A stretch of DNA of 64,000 bases from Chlorocebus sabaeus. Lineage: Eukaryota > Chordata > Mammalia > Primates > Cercopithecidae. This document shows positions 34,271 to 44,599 of the stretch, one piece after another. The position numbers and the translations under genes were made by a program. Location of the stretch: NCBI RefSeq assembly GCF_047675955.1, contig NC_132930.1, positions 48,175,832 through 48,239,831 of the forward strand. The letters are read 5' to 3'. The notes beneath the pieces were generated by a model, which saw nothing but the letters and a program-made list of their open reading frames with translations, did not search any database and had not been told where the DNA came from. Position 1 is the stretch's first letter. Every line of letters starts with the position of its first letter.

Positions 34271-35092
34271 ACTTTACAATCTAGTCTTTAAGTAACAGGA
34301 TAGTCAGTGGGGCTACGAATTTGAGGAGAGATTCTTATAGCCCATATGGATGCAATGACTATGCAGCCTGTGTGTCTTCTCATTTGGGGAAAGACTGAGA
34401 ACTTCTTTACTGGGATATCATTAGGTGGAAATATGAGTTGTTTTAGGATTGCAAGTGAGTTGAAATGCATGTAGAATGGTGCACATGGAAGCTGAGCAGG
34501 CAGAAGGGTGACTGTGCCATGCTTAGCTCCAAATTCACCCTTCAATACCTGCTCTGTGATGATGGTGGGATTCTCTTCAGCATTTTCCTTTACAGGAGCC
34601 TGAGTGAAGCTTCCTCAGCAGAGGGCACTGGAAGGACATCGCAGAGGAAGAGGCCCTGGCAGTGGCCCTGTTGGGCAGGGTAGCTGTGTGGGTGGCCCCA
34701 AGAGGCTGGTTGGCTCTTGAGGCCCTGTGCCCTCTAGGGGCTCAGCTTCTGTGTCTGATACTGGCAGGTTGGGCATCCAGCAGTAGCAGTAGCTGGTTCA
34801 AGGTTGGTTGCAGGAAGCGGAGCTGATGGGCCTGGAGTGGCCTCCATCCCAGCCACCATGGCTGCTCATTCATGACCCCATTGCCAACTGCCTCCTGCTA
34901 GTTGAGTCCTTCTTCCAAGTTGGCTGCTCAGTGGCTCTTCTGTGCAGGTGCTCTCTAGTGAACATCATATGTCAGACAGATCTTCACTTAGACTTGACGT
35001 CCACTCCATGGGCCCACGAGACCTCCTTGACCCTGAGCTTCCAATCTTTTACCCTCCAGGCCCCTGACCACCCAGCCAAACAATTTGTGTAC
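34271..35092. other. Probable old ERV/LTR sequence, unassigned
   Basis: 34480-34700 (TTAGCTCCAAATTCACCCTT, GCTCTGTGATGATGG, GAGGGCACTGGAAGGACA) has the feel of a mammalian-wide LTR, perhaps the 3' LTR of the ERV relic, but I cannot name it. No gene. Confidence 0.35.
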
Positions 35093-35405
35093 ATAGTGAC
35101 GGGGACATGTTCTGGGAGCTGTGTCATTAGGTGACTCCACAGCTGTGCAAACATCACAGGGTGAACTTGCACAAACCTGGACAGCACAGCCTCCTGCACA
35201 CCCAGCTGTATGGAAGAGACTGTTGCTCCCAGGCTGCTCACCTGTACAGTGCGCCACCGTCCTGAACACTGCAGGCAACCGTAACACAGTGAGCATTTGT
35301 GTATCTAAACAGAAAAAGTATGGTTAAAATACAGTGCCATAATCTTATGGACCAACATCGTTGGTCTGTTGTTGACTGAAACATCGTTACGTGGCTCCCG
35401 CCTGT
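35093..35405. mobile_element. DNA-transposon fossil (MITE-like, family uncertain)
   Basis: GTGACGGGGACATGTTCTGG, CTTGCACAAACCTGGACAGC, AACACTGCAGGCAACCGTAA, ATTTGTGTATCTAAAC and a GTTGACTGAAACATCGTTAC end follow, in order, a common nonautonomous DNA-transposon fossil with inverted CGTCGTTA-type ends. Diverged. Confidence 0.65.
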
Positions 35406-37142
35406 ATATTCTAACCCTGGTTCATTTCTCTTTCCACATAAAGTGGATGGCCAGGTTCATTGCCGAAAGATCTGCCCACAGAGCAGGTCTCTCCTCACCA
35501 CTGCCTGTCAGGGCTACCCCCAGAGGGCTGTTGTGTGGCCCCAGTCCATCTCCTCAGCATCCATGTCCACACACCTAGACTGTGACCCATCTGCAAGTGG
35601 AGCTCAGCTTCTCTCCCCCTCCATCAGCTCCTTGTGGCCCAACATAGCAGGGGCGTCCATGGAGAGTGGTGGCACCGTGGAGAGTCACAGTGAGTGGAGG
35701 GTGGCAGGTGCCACTGTGGAGGGTGACACTTAGTGGAGGGTGGCGGGTGCCACCGTGGAGGGTGACAGTGAGTGGAAGGTGGTGTGGTGCCATTGTGGAG
35801 GATCACGTGGGGCCCAGGCCACCTGCCTGTGTGACTTGTCTTCTTCTTCCATCCTGCCCTTGGCCAACACCAATGCCTGTTTCCATTTTACTGAGGGTTG
35901 TTAATGGGCCTATTCGGCTTCCACAGTGATGGCTTGAACACCATGGGGGGTTGACGGCCCCAGCTCCCAATGGACACCTCCGACTGGAGGGTCACTTGGA
36001 GTCCTGTGGGCTCCATCAGGGCCTGTCCCACCTCAGGACCAGCGTTTCTCTCTCCTGTGAGTGGCATGGCTGTACCTCAGAACCCTCAGCTCTGCCCCTG
36101 GGCTTCTCCCGCTGGGGCCTTGTTGGCCATGAGAGACACCCCTCTCACTGCAGAGCCTGCCTGGCTGTTCAACCCAGACATCAGGCCGCCTGCTTTGCAG
36201 ACAGACCTGGTCCTCCAGCACTGGAGGCCGGCAGCCTTCAGTGTCACCTTGTGTGGGTCAGAGCCATGTTCCCCAGTGTGGGTTCTGCTGCCTCCAGAAC
36301 CCGGAGAGGCCATGGGGCATGGTGCTTGCTTCCTGGTGGGAACGTCTCCACCAGCCTGGCCCTTCAGTGTCATTCTGGGAAGCGGGCTTGAGATGAGGAG
36401 AGCACACAGGACCCTGCTTAGGGAGGCTCTTGGGATTCACATATGTCAAGGTGCAAAGAAGCAGGAGTGGCCGAGGGGAAACTGGGCGGTGATGGGTCCG
36501 GGCGTGAGGACTCGAGCCATTTCGTCCAGAGCCTGGAGTTGGGGTGGCTCTGCAGAGAGACCCCACTGGGACAGAGTGCCATCATACCCCTCGTCTAGTC
36601 CTCGTTGGATGTGGGAGAGGACTGATCTTGGACCAGGTGGCTAACTGAGGCCGAGGTCAGCCTCCAAGTGGGGTCTCAGCCAGGGCCGCCAGCCTCCTCT
36701 TAGTCTTCCCAGCCTGGGTGCAGGGTGTAGGGCCTCCCGTCCACTCTCTCGGGTTTGTATGGGTGGAATACATGGCACTGGCTCACTCCCTGCCCTCCTG
36801 GTCTTTCCTCGCGGGCTGATGGTGGTGTGTGTGGCAGGGAGGGGTGTCGCTCATCTGCATCCAGGAGGAACTCCGTGGACTGTGTCCAGCCCTGCTGGGC
36901 AGCATGCCCTGATGGCCGTGGCCTGGCTGGAGTATAGGTCCCAGAGCATCTGCCCTGCCACACTGCCCCCACAGCAGGGACCCTTCTTATCATATCAGTA
37001 TTAAACACTGAAATGTTACATGAAAATGGCGTCTCCTTGCTGTCCTAAAGCTCATTTCTTGGATTGCTGACAAGGTTCGGCTGTTTGCCATGTGCTGCCT
37101 TCAAGTAGTCAAGTAGCTCTGTGTCGCTGACGTAAAGAAATT
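35406..37142. other. Mixed unique sequence, no gene recognised
   Basis: Contains the 39-bp tandem repeat at 35668 and an open frame of about 224 codons (35970-36644, plus strand). A second frame overlaps it on the same strand and shorter frames run antisense. I recognise no domain in the 224-codon frame and treat it as chance or a decayed retroviral piece. Confidence 0.4.
35668..35806. repeat. 39-bp tandem repeat, about 3.6 copies
   Basis: Units GTGGCAGGTGCCACTGTGGA followed by GGGTGACACTTAGTGGAGG repeat with substitutions (GCACCGTGGAGAGTCACAG, GCGGGTGCCACCGTGG, GTGTGGTGCCATTGTGG). Confidence 0.9.
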
Positions 37143-37317
37143 TTGGGTGAGGAGTGATGGCTCACGCCTATAATCCCAGCACTTTGAGAGGCCAAGGCAG
37201 GAGGATCACTTGAGCTCAGGAGTTGGAGGAGGCTGCAGTGAGCTGTGATCACACCACTGCACTCACGCCCGGATGACAGAGCATGACCCTGTATCAAAAA
37301 AAAAAAAAAAAAAAAAA
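37143..37317 (+). mobile_element. Alu, internally deleted
   Basis: Left-arm sequence (GATGGCTCACGCCTATAATC) continues to GCTCAGGAGTTGGAGG and jumps to the right-arm region (AGGCTGCAGTGAGCTGTG), ending in a run of about 23 A residues. Confidence 0.92.
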
Positions 37318-37598
37318 GGCCGGGCATGGTGGCTCAGATGAGGAGGGCAGATCACCTGAGGTCAGGAGTTCGAGACCAGCCTGGCCAACATGGTGAAACC
37401 CTGTCTCTACTAAAAATATAAAACTTAGCTGGGTGTGGTGGCGGGTGCTTACAATCCTAGCTACTTGGGAGCCTGGGCAGGAGAATCGCTTGAACCTGGA
37501 AGCAGAGGTTTCAGTGAGCCGAGATTGTGCCGTTGCAGTCCAGCCTGGGCGACAACAGCAAAACTCTGTCTTAGAAAAAAGAAAAAAAGAAAAGGAAA
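37318..37598 (+). mobile_element. Alu, internally deleted, in tandem with the preceding one
   Basis: GGCCGGGCATGGTGGCTCA is joined to GATGAGGAGGGCAGATCACC (about 35 bp of the left arm missing). The rest is normal, ending in an A/G-rich tail. It inserted into the A-tail of the preceding Alu. Confidence 0.93.
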
Positions 37599-37854
37599 AA
37601 ACCCTGATATTTGGTCTGCTTAGAAACACATACACGCCTTAAAAGTCTAATTGTGTTTTGCCAGTAATATTACAGATGTGCAGGACCACGAGGAAGAGAA
37701 AATTCAGGTAACAGTTAACATTTAAGAAAATGACTGATTTATAGAACATTTGGAGAAAATTGGAGACTCAAAATTAGTTTTGTGTTTAACTTCTTCTGTA
37801 AGGGAGGGGGCATTATGATGAAAGTCTGGTCTGAGCAACTGGCACGCAAGACCG
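37599..37854. other. Unique AT-rich sequence
   Basis: Short unassigned stretch between the Alu pair and the GC-rich minisatellite. Confidence 0.4.
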
Positions 37855-38397
37855 CAGGAGGCGTGGCCCGGGTGAGGGGCGGGGCCTGGATCGGAGGCGG
37901 GGCCCTGAGTGGGAGGCGGGACCTGGGTGAGAGGCAGTGCCTGGGTGGGAGGCGGGGTCCTGAGTGGAGGCGGGGCCTGGGTGAGAGGCGGTGCCTGGGT
38001 GGGAGGCGGGGCCCTGAGTGGAGGCGGGGCCTGGGTGAGAGGCGGTGCCTGGGTGGGAGGCGGGGCCCTGAGTGGAAGCCGTGGCCCAGGTTAGAGGCGG
38101 GACCCGGGTGGGAGGTGGGGCCTGGGTGAGAGGCGGGGCCCTGAGTGGAGGTGGGCCTTGGGTGAGGGGCGGGGCCCTGGGAGGGAGGCGGGACCTGGAC
38201 GGGAGGCAGGACCTGGGCAGGAGGCAGGGTTCGGGCAGGAGGCGGGTCCCTGAGCGGGAGGCCGGACCCTGAGTGGGAGGCGTGGCCTGGGCGGGAGGCG
38301 GGGCCCTGAGTTGGGGGTAGGGCCTGGGCAGGAGGCAGTGCCTGGGCTGGAGGCGGGGCCCGGGCAGGAGGCGGGGCCCGGGCAGGAGGCGGGTGGG
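37855..38397. repeat. GC-rich minisatellite, 18-bp unit with 54-bp higher order
   Basis: Units of GGAGGCGGGGCCTGGGTG with CCTGAGT, GAGAGGC and GGTGCC variants. In 37940-38075 three different 18-bp units form a 54-bp block that repeats almost exactly. Most units contain GGCGGGGCC, close to the Sp1/KLF GC-box. Unit length is a multiple of three, so open frames run through both strands (116-200 codons); these are artefacts. Confidence 0.96.
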
Positions 38398-38689
38398 GTC
38401 TGGGGCTCCGTGCATCCCGCCCCGAGGATACTTTCTCCCTAGCTTGTCGTGCCGTCCGGTTCTGCCCCGTCCTTAGATCTCAGCTCTGAGCTGCCCTCAC
38501 AGACCTGCACATCTTTTCTGGCCACACCGGTGGCCCGCGGGGTTCTGGCTGCTTCTGTCTCGTGGTATTGGCCTCCCTGACTGGCCGCGGGTGTGGGGCG
38601 CCGTGGGCGGGGTCCCCGGGACTAGGCTGCCCGGCCTCCGCGGTTGGTTCGGCGCCCGCGGGGCTGCAGCTCCCGGCTCGCACTCCATC

Positions 38690-39012
38690 ATCGACGGATG
38701 ACAGCGGGAACGGTGGGAGTTCATTACAGGGACCATGAATTGTTGGAGGTAATTTAGATTACAATTTAAAGTTTAATTTAAAAATCTATCAACAAATGTG
38801 AAAGTACTGGAGGAACATTTTAAAATGCACTTTAATCTCACCAGCACAAATAGCTTCTCGGGGCTCTAAACATCATCACCTGGAAAAACAGTAAAACTTT
38901 ACTGCATCTTTAATTAAATTACAAACACAAAGGATAATTAACTTTTTTATTTTTATTTTATTCGTGCCATTGTTTCTCCTCGGAGTCAATATCTTCCGGC
39001 TGCAGGAGCGGC
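38690..39012. promoter_or_regulatory. Strong candidate conserved noncoding element
   Basis: A sharp AT-rich island between the GC-rich minisatellite and the CpG-rich segment. Contains AGGTAATTTAGATTACAATT, AAAGTTTAATTTAAAAATC, CATCTTTAATTAAATTAC, AGGATAATTAAC and GTGCCATTGTTTCTCC (SOX-like ATTGTT). No repeat is recognised, and clustered ATTA/TTAATTAA sites suggest homeodomain binding. Confidence 0.55.
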
Positions 39013-39282
39013 TGTTACGAGGAAGTTTACATGGGTGGATGCCCCGGGGCCGATGCTCGGCCCATGTGCCCTCCTTGCGGGCCCCGCAGCGCTGGGGCCG
39101 CGCCCCTTTCTGTCCCCACAGCGCGGACACTCCTGGCTAGCCCGTGGCGGGACGCGCCCTGGGGACACGCGTGGCTGTGGCTCGCGGGTGTCGCGTGTGC
39201 TCACCTCCGACCGGTTCTGGGCGTTCTGAGTCGTAACTCATTCAAGCCCCGCAGTGGCCCTGGGAGGCAGCCCCACCCCCTT

Positions 39283-39372
39283 TTACAGGCGGGGAAGCGG
39301 AGGCTCAGAGAGGTCGGGCCATCCGCCCTGGTCACACAGCGGCTGCGTCACCGGCGGACTCGAGCCTGGCCC
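39283..39372 (+). mobile_element. MIR fragment
   Basis: CCCCTTTTACAGGCGGGGAA, CGGAGGCTCAGAGAGGTC, GGTCACACAGCGGCTG and CGGACTCGAGCC track the MIR core in order (TTTTACAGATGAGGAAACTG, GGTCACACAGCTAG, GGATTCGAACC). Confidence 0.75.
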
Positions 39373-39616
39373 CACCCGTGCGAGTTGCACTTCTGGGGGC
39401 TGGGCTGCGACTCAAGTCCCCTCTCCAGGACGCGGGGCTAGGACAAAGGGGCGAGTGCGGAGGGCGGGGGGGTGGCGCAGGCGCCTACGCAGGGGCTTGG
39501 TACCTAAAAGCGACATGCCGGTCCCCATGGGGGAGTGGACCGTGGGGGCCCGAGGGCGGCCGGGGTTGGGGGGGCCTTCCCCGAGGGCCGTGGGCGCAGC
39601 GGCAGGGCCGAGCCGA

Positions 39617-39636
39617 GGCCACCAGGGGGCGCCCTT
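39617..39636 (+). promoter_or_regulatory. CTCF-type binding motif
   Basis: GGCCACCAGGGGGCGCCCTT matches the core CTCF consensus (CCACCAGGGGGCGC) at essentially every position. Orientation given is that of the CCACCAGGGGGCGC strand. Occupancy is not known. Confidence 0.6.
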
Positions 39637-39650
39637 CAGGCGCGGGCGGG

Positions 39651-39680
39651 GCCGGGGGCCGGGGGCCGGGGGCCGGGGCT
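39651..39680. repeat. (GGGGGCC)n G-run array
   Basis: Four consecutive GGGGCC/GGGGGCC units (GGGGCCGGGGGCCGGGGG and on), capable of forming a G-quadruplex. Confidence 0.85.
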
Positions 39681-39964
39681 CTGGCTGGGACCCTCGGGCG
39701 GGGACGGCGGTTCGGGGCGGGGGGCGCACCAGGGCTGGGGGGCAGGGGCCTGGCGGGAGTCCCTGGAGGCGCAGCCCCCTCCGGGTTGGTAGGATTCGGG
39801 AGGGCTCGGGAGGGGCGTCCAGCAGCGCTGGGTAGGGGGCCTCGACTCCGGCCTGGAGGGCGGGACGGGGCTATGGGGGGAGCACCCCGGCTCTGCGCCT
39901 GCGGGGGTGGGGGGTCTAGGGGTGTCGCAGCCGGGCCGCGCCCTTTCCTACCCGCCCCGCCTCG

Positions 39965-40065
39965 AGAGGTAACCCCTCCCCTCCCCTTCTTCTCTCATCT
40001 CCCCCTCTTCTCTCCCCTCCTCCGCCCCTTCCCTGCCCTCCCTTCCCTTCCCCGGTGACGGTGGG
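39965..40065. repeat. Polypyrimidine tract
   Basis: About 100 bp almost wholly C and T (CCCCTCCCCTCCCCTTCTTC and on), low complexity. Confidence 0.85.
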
Positions 40066-40444
40066 AGCCTTGGTTCGCTCCTTGCCTCCTCCGAGCCTCG
40101 TTGCCTCGTCTGCAGAGGGCGGTTCTGGGTAGGGAGGTCGCAACCTCGTAGGTGTGCGTGGAGGGCGGGGCGCTTCCCACCAGGACCTGCAGAGTCTGGT
40201 GGGTCTGTCGTGCTCACGACAAATCTTCTGCCCCCAGCAAGGCCCGTGTGATGCCCTCTCCCCTCACCTCCTACCCCCACACGTTCCTGCAGAGCTTCCA
40301 GGCCGCACCGACTCTCATGCCCACACTCTGCGCCCTTCTGCACACCGGGTGCGGGCACTAGCTCAGGCACCGCCGTCCCCAAGGCTCGTTGGCCCCTCCT
40401 GCCTGGCACACCCGCCCCTGGCACTTGCATGCAGACGGGGCGCA

Positions 40445-40590
40445 GGCCACACGGAGTGTTCAGTTTTAGTGCGGTGGCTGCTTAATTATTGGTTAATCTA
40501 GCAATTTAGCATGCTTCATTTAATTCTAATTAGGAGAATTAATAGGCAGGGAATAGCGATTTCAATAGACTGGCACAAAACAAAACCTAG
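40445..40590. promoter_or_regulatory. Candidate conserved noncoding element, homeodomain-site cluster
   Basis: About 145 bp carrying CTTAATTATTGGTTAATC, GCAATTTAGCATGC, CATTTAATTCTAATTAGG and GAGAATTAATAGG, that is five ATTA-type cores in about 80 bp between GC-rich flanks. Confidence 0.5.
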
Positions 40591-40800
40591 CCTGGACATC
40601 ATGCCGGTCTGGAGGCCGTGTCCAGGCTTGGGGTGGGCTCTGGGGGTGTTGGCAACCAGGACTGCAGACCTTCCCAGACACCTGAAGGTCGTGGCGGGGG
40701 AGGGCACTCAGGGCGGGCAGGAATCGCGCTGTGGCTGCTCACCGCGGCCTGCAAGGGCAGCCGGGCCAAGGGCATGGGGAGCATCCCCGGGCAGCACCCC

Positions 40801-40864
40801 GGCAGCCCCCCACCTGCACCCCTGCAGCCCCTCACCTGCAGCCCCCCACCCGCAGCCCCACCAC
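40801..40864. repeat. Short GC-rich tandem repeat (GCAGCCCCYCACCT)n
   Basis: GCAGCCCCCCACCTGCA, GCAGCCCCTCACCTGCA and GCAGCCCCCCACCCGCA occur in series. Confidence 0.75.
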
Positions 40865-40894
40865 TGCCTGGCCCTGCAGAGCCTGTGTTTGTCT

Positions 40895-41230
40895 CTGCTC
40901 ATGATCGGCTCCTTGACAAGGCCCCGACATTGGACAAGGCTGTTCCTCTAATTAAGGGTGCTAATTGAATTAAATGGCCGCGGTAATGAGCAGATGAGCG
41001 GCATAAAAAGTACAGAGTCAGATAGGCCAATTAACAAGAGCGCCGCGCATAATTATAACACTGGAAATACATGCAGCTCGCTCCAACATTGTTAATTGTT
41101 ACCGGGGGATTTATGGTAATTGGCCCACAACAGGCAGCTGGGGAACCTGCCCAGGGCTGGTAATTAAAAAAATGATATTCTACACAAATGCCGGATGGCC
41201 TAATTAGGCCTTGATTTACATAAAGGCCTG
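40895..41230. promoter_or_regulatory. Strong candidate conserved noncoding element, dense TAATTA/TAATTG sites
   Basis: In about 330 bp: CTCTAATTAAGG, GCTAATTGAATTAAATGG, GCCAATTAACAAG, GCATAATTATAAC, GTTAATTGTTAC, GGTAATTGGCCC, GGTAATTAAAA, and the perfect palindrome GGCCTAATTAGGCC at 41197-41210. Also ATGGCCGCGGTAATGAG and GAGCGCCGCGCATAATT with preserved CpGs. No repeat, no frame. This is the densest homeodomain-motif cluster in the window. Confidence 0.6.
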
Positions 41231-42109
41231 TGAGGAGGTGCTGGGCACCTCACCGCTGCTGCTGGGGCCACTCTGGCCAGCAGTCCACGAGGTGAGGCCA
41301 GCAGGCAGGAGCCCCCACAACACCCCACACCCTGTGGCCACGGGAGCTGCTGGTGTCCAGGCTCCGTCTGCTGGTGGGGTCCCCATGGCCATCCCTGAGC
41401 ACTGAGCACAGGCCCTGCCTCTGTCTGGGAGAAGACCTCCAGGGCTCAAGGCCACCTTCCCCTGGGTTTGCCACTGTCCTGGGGGGCAAGTCCATCCATC
41501 CAGCACGTGGCCCCCTCTACTCTCCCTGTGTGCTCCCCTCCTGCAGTGTCCCAGTGAGTGTGCCCGGCCAATGTCCTGGGCACATGGTCAGGCAGGTGAT
41601 CTGGGTCCAGCCCTCCCCTACCACGAGGACAGCCTCAGACCCAACACCCCTGGTGCGGGAAGTGCACCCACCGTACCCACTCAGTTGCCTCAGAGAAGCC
41701 CAGAACACTACCAGACACACAGAGGGCGGGAGGGAGGGAGGGGCTGGGAACAGTGTGCAGTGTGGGAGAGAGGGGCAGGGGCACCCTTGGAAGGCAGAGA
41801 GGAGGCCAGCTAAGCTCTGACTCATCCCTCGGTCTGATTTACCCCCCTCCCTCAAGGAGGCTGCCCTGCGCCCCATTTTACAGAGTGGGAAGTGAAGTCT
41901 TATGTCTGGCAAACTAGGCCCAACTCTCCGGGCTTCCACCACAGCCCGTCTCCTCTCCAAGGGCTGTCCCCAGGGGCCAGCATGGTGCCAGGCATCTCCA
42001 GAATGTGGACCCCTGCCGGCCCCATGCCCCAGTCCCAGCAGGGGCACAGTCCCAGCCGCCCCTGCGGCATCTCTGCCCCGCCCGCCTGCCCGCCCGCCCA
42101 CCCGCCGCA
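41231..42109. other. GC-rich unique DNA, no gene seen
   Basis: A possible MIR trace at about 41870 (CGCCCCATTTTACAGAGTGG). Otherwise open frames on both strands only. Confidence 0.5.
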
Positions 42110-42722
42110 GCCACCTCTTCGACTTTCTCAAGCAGATTTACCGTAACGTTCACACTCTGAACAGAAAACTCTGCCTCATTTACAAATGTAATTTCAATTG
42201 AGGGTAGTTTTCCAATCTCCTTTCATTTGAGTCCCAATTGAGCCCCTTCTCGCGGTGCTGATGGCATGATTAGACAGTGTGCGCACCGAGGCAGATTAGT
42301 CAAGCGCGGCCCCGTAAATTGGGAAGGATGTTTTATCAGGACACGTCGCTGCACTGCAGGCAGCTGTGGGGTGCTCTGGGCTGTCCCCTCAAATCACAGT
42401 TATGGAATAATTTAGCCCGCGATTCTCTGCGATTACTGCCGCCACTGATCATGCTGTCACTTTCCGAGTGAGCACTTCATCCTGCGTTTATTCATGCCAG
42501 ATCTGTTTTGCTTTCGTAATGAGCACATATTACCCCGGCACAAAGAGGATGAAGGCGGCCGCGTGATAGATAGGCGTGAGATTAAATGGGATCTTTATGA
42601 CTTCTGCAGCCATCAGTTCTGACTGTGTGATAAGACGCGTCGACTAGGGCCCTGATTTGCTCTTTATTGGAGCCAATATTAGCATGCGCTCACCAGTGCA
42701 CGGGCTGATCAAACCCACTTAA
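42110..42722. promoter_or_regulatory. Strong candidate conserved noncoding element (about 0.6 kb)
   Basis: The longest continuous island in the GC-rich part. Motifs include GTAATTTCAATTGAGG, TCCCAATTGAGCCCC, CATGATTAGACAGTG, GCAGATTAGTCAAGC, CGTAAATTGGGAAGG, GGAATAATTTAGCC, GCGATTACTGCC, GCGTTTATTCATGCC, GTAATGAGCACATATTACC, GATTAAATGGGATC and GCCAATATTAGCATGC. CpGs are retained throughout, and stops in all frames argue against an exon. Several GATTA cores suggest paired/OTX-type or HOX/PBX-type input. Confidence 0.6.
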
Positions 42723-44599
42723 GGTGGACTCACCGCATAGGGCCAGCTGCAGATGCTGCTGGGATAGCCAGGAGGGAGGCTGCAGCCCACAGCCAGGCAG
42801 GTGGGGGTGGTGTGGAATTCTCACACTAGCCCTGGGGCCACTTCACCCTGGGTGGCTGCGGGGGTCCCGGGGGTGAGGTGCCCCTGGCGACCCTGGGCAC
42901 AGTGGGCTGTCCTGTATGCCTGGGTCTCAGGGTGGCCCTCTCCTTTCCCACCCCTTACCAGGCTGCCAAGAACGATGACTCTCCCAGCCCTTTCTGGGGA
43001 CCCAGCAGCCTCCTCATTGTGTTCCCAGCTCCTGCTCTCTGGCAAGGAGGGAGACTGGCTTGTTTAGGAGGGGTGCCAGGCCATTTCCTGGGTGGGGGCA
43101 GTGTCCAGCACCTTCCTCTTCCGCTCGGTATCATGGAGACCCCTCCCTCCTCCTGCTGGACAGCTGCCACCTGTACTCAGCTTCGGGCAAGGCGCTCCCC
43201 ATCCTGCCTCTCTATCTTCCTGCCATACCTTCAGCAACCCCCTGGACACCCCTCTCCCAGGCCACCCCTCTGTCAGGGGCACTGCTTGTGCCTATCACTG
43301 CCTTTCTTTCCCCTGGTGTGGCCTCTGCCAGACCGCAGCCATCTCCCCTGTCAAAGTCCCCTGCAGCTCAGATTGGATGATTCCAAGTGCAGCCCAGGGC
43401 GTGCAACTTGGGTGCAGGGTGGGATGGGGTAAGACTGGGGGCCAGAGAGACTCGGGACGTGGCGGAGTCCTGGACCTGAGTCCACACAGCGTCCCATCCT
43501 GTGGCTGCGCTTTCTCCTGAAGGGGCTCCAGCCCTCCCCAGGGGCTGCAAGCCCAGCTGGGTGTGCCCCATGCAGTCAGCCCTGCCGGGCGGCCCCCAGG
43601 TGCCTTTTCCCCCAGCAGGGCATGGGCAGGCAGTGGGCACTCAGGGGTAGCTGGCTTGCTGCACTCTGTCCTCTTGGTGGGCAGATGGGACCCCTTCACT
43701 CCGTGGGGACTGGGCTGCTCTCACATGCCTTTAGACGTGCAGGTCGCTTCTGTGGCCCCCTTCTGTGAAGGGCCTATCACTCATCCACCTGGCACATTTT
43801 TAACCTCAGTGTCATGTGTTGACACTGAGGGAGGCAGAGACCTCGTCATAGCCGAGGGGTTCGGGCAGCTGGTCCATCTGGGGAGGCCCAGCAGCCTGGC
43901 ACACAGGGCGTGGGCCCTCCTGCCAGAGGCAAGCTGAGCCTGCCACCCGCTGACCACCAGCCGTCCAGCCAGCCCCACTCACTGGCTCCAGGCCCTTCTC
44001 CTGCACCTGCCCAGGCCTTGCCTGTCTCAGGGGAGCCCGTGTCTGCAAGGCCCCACAGGAGGGGCTGGGATAGAGTGGGGTTGGGAGTCCCTTGAAATGA
44101 TCCCTCGGCTGAGGGCCACAGAGGAAGAGGGGTGTGGGGGCACCAGAGACCATCTGTGTTTTGGAAGAATGTCTTTTCCAATCTTCCTCACAGAGGAATC
44201 CGAAGAAACATGCTGGATGTCCACGGAGGAGGAGCTGAAGCCATTTGAGGGGGGGCTTCACTGGCTCTCCCCACACACAGGGCACGGGGGAGAGCAGCCA
44301 CATGACTGGCGGGCTGGGGCTTTTGCCCCTGGTGGGAGGGGATGAGGAGGGCACTGGTCTGGCCCTGAGACAACCCCCAGACCAGCCCCGACTGGGACAC
44401 TCTGCAGGACATCAAGCAGTGCCCCCCAAAGCTGTCAAGGCCATCCTAGACCAGCGGGGCCTCAGGAGATGGTGCAGAGTCCCGGACCAGACAAAGGGCA
44501 CTGGGAAAGCAGGAGCCCGAAGGAAGGCTGGAATTCAGGGAAGAGCCACGTGCCAGGCTGTGACGAAGGTGACAAGATGAAACACTGACGGGGGGTGGG
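42723..44599. other. GC-rich unique DNA, no gene seen
   Basis: About 1.9 kb with open frames up to about 184 codons on either strand and no recognisable domain or repeat. Confidence 0.5.

Larger units (their letters stand above)
39040..40150. other. CpG-rich segment, possible CpG island
   Basis: High GC with frequent CpG, densest around 39100-39180 and 39430-39960. No exon recognised; frames are open on both strands. It contains a CTCF-type motif, a G-run repeat, a pyrimidine tract and a MIR piece, listed separately. A promoter for a noncoding or distal transcript is possible. Confidence 0.5.

Noticed and set aside
37782..38415. Repeat proteins in both strands of the GC-box minisatellite
   Set aside because: The 18-bp unit is a multiple of three, so frames stay open by arithmetic.
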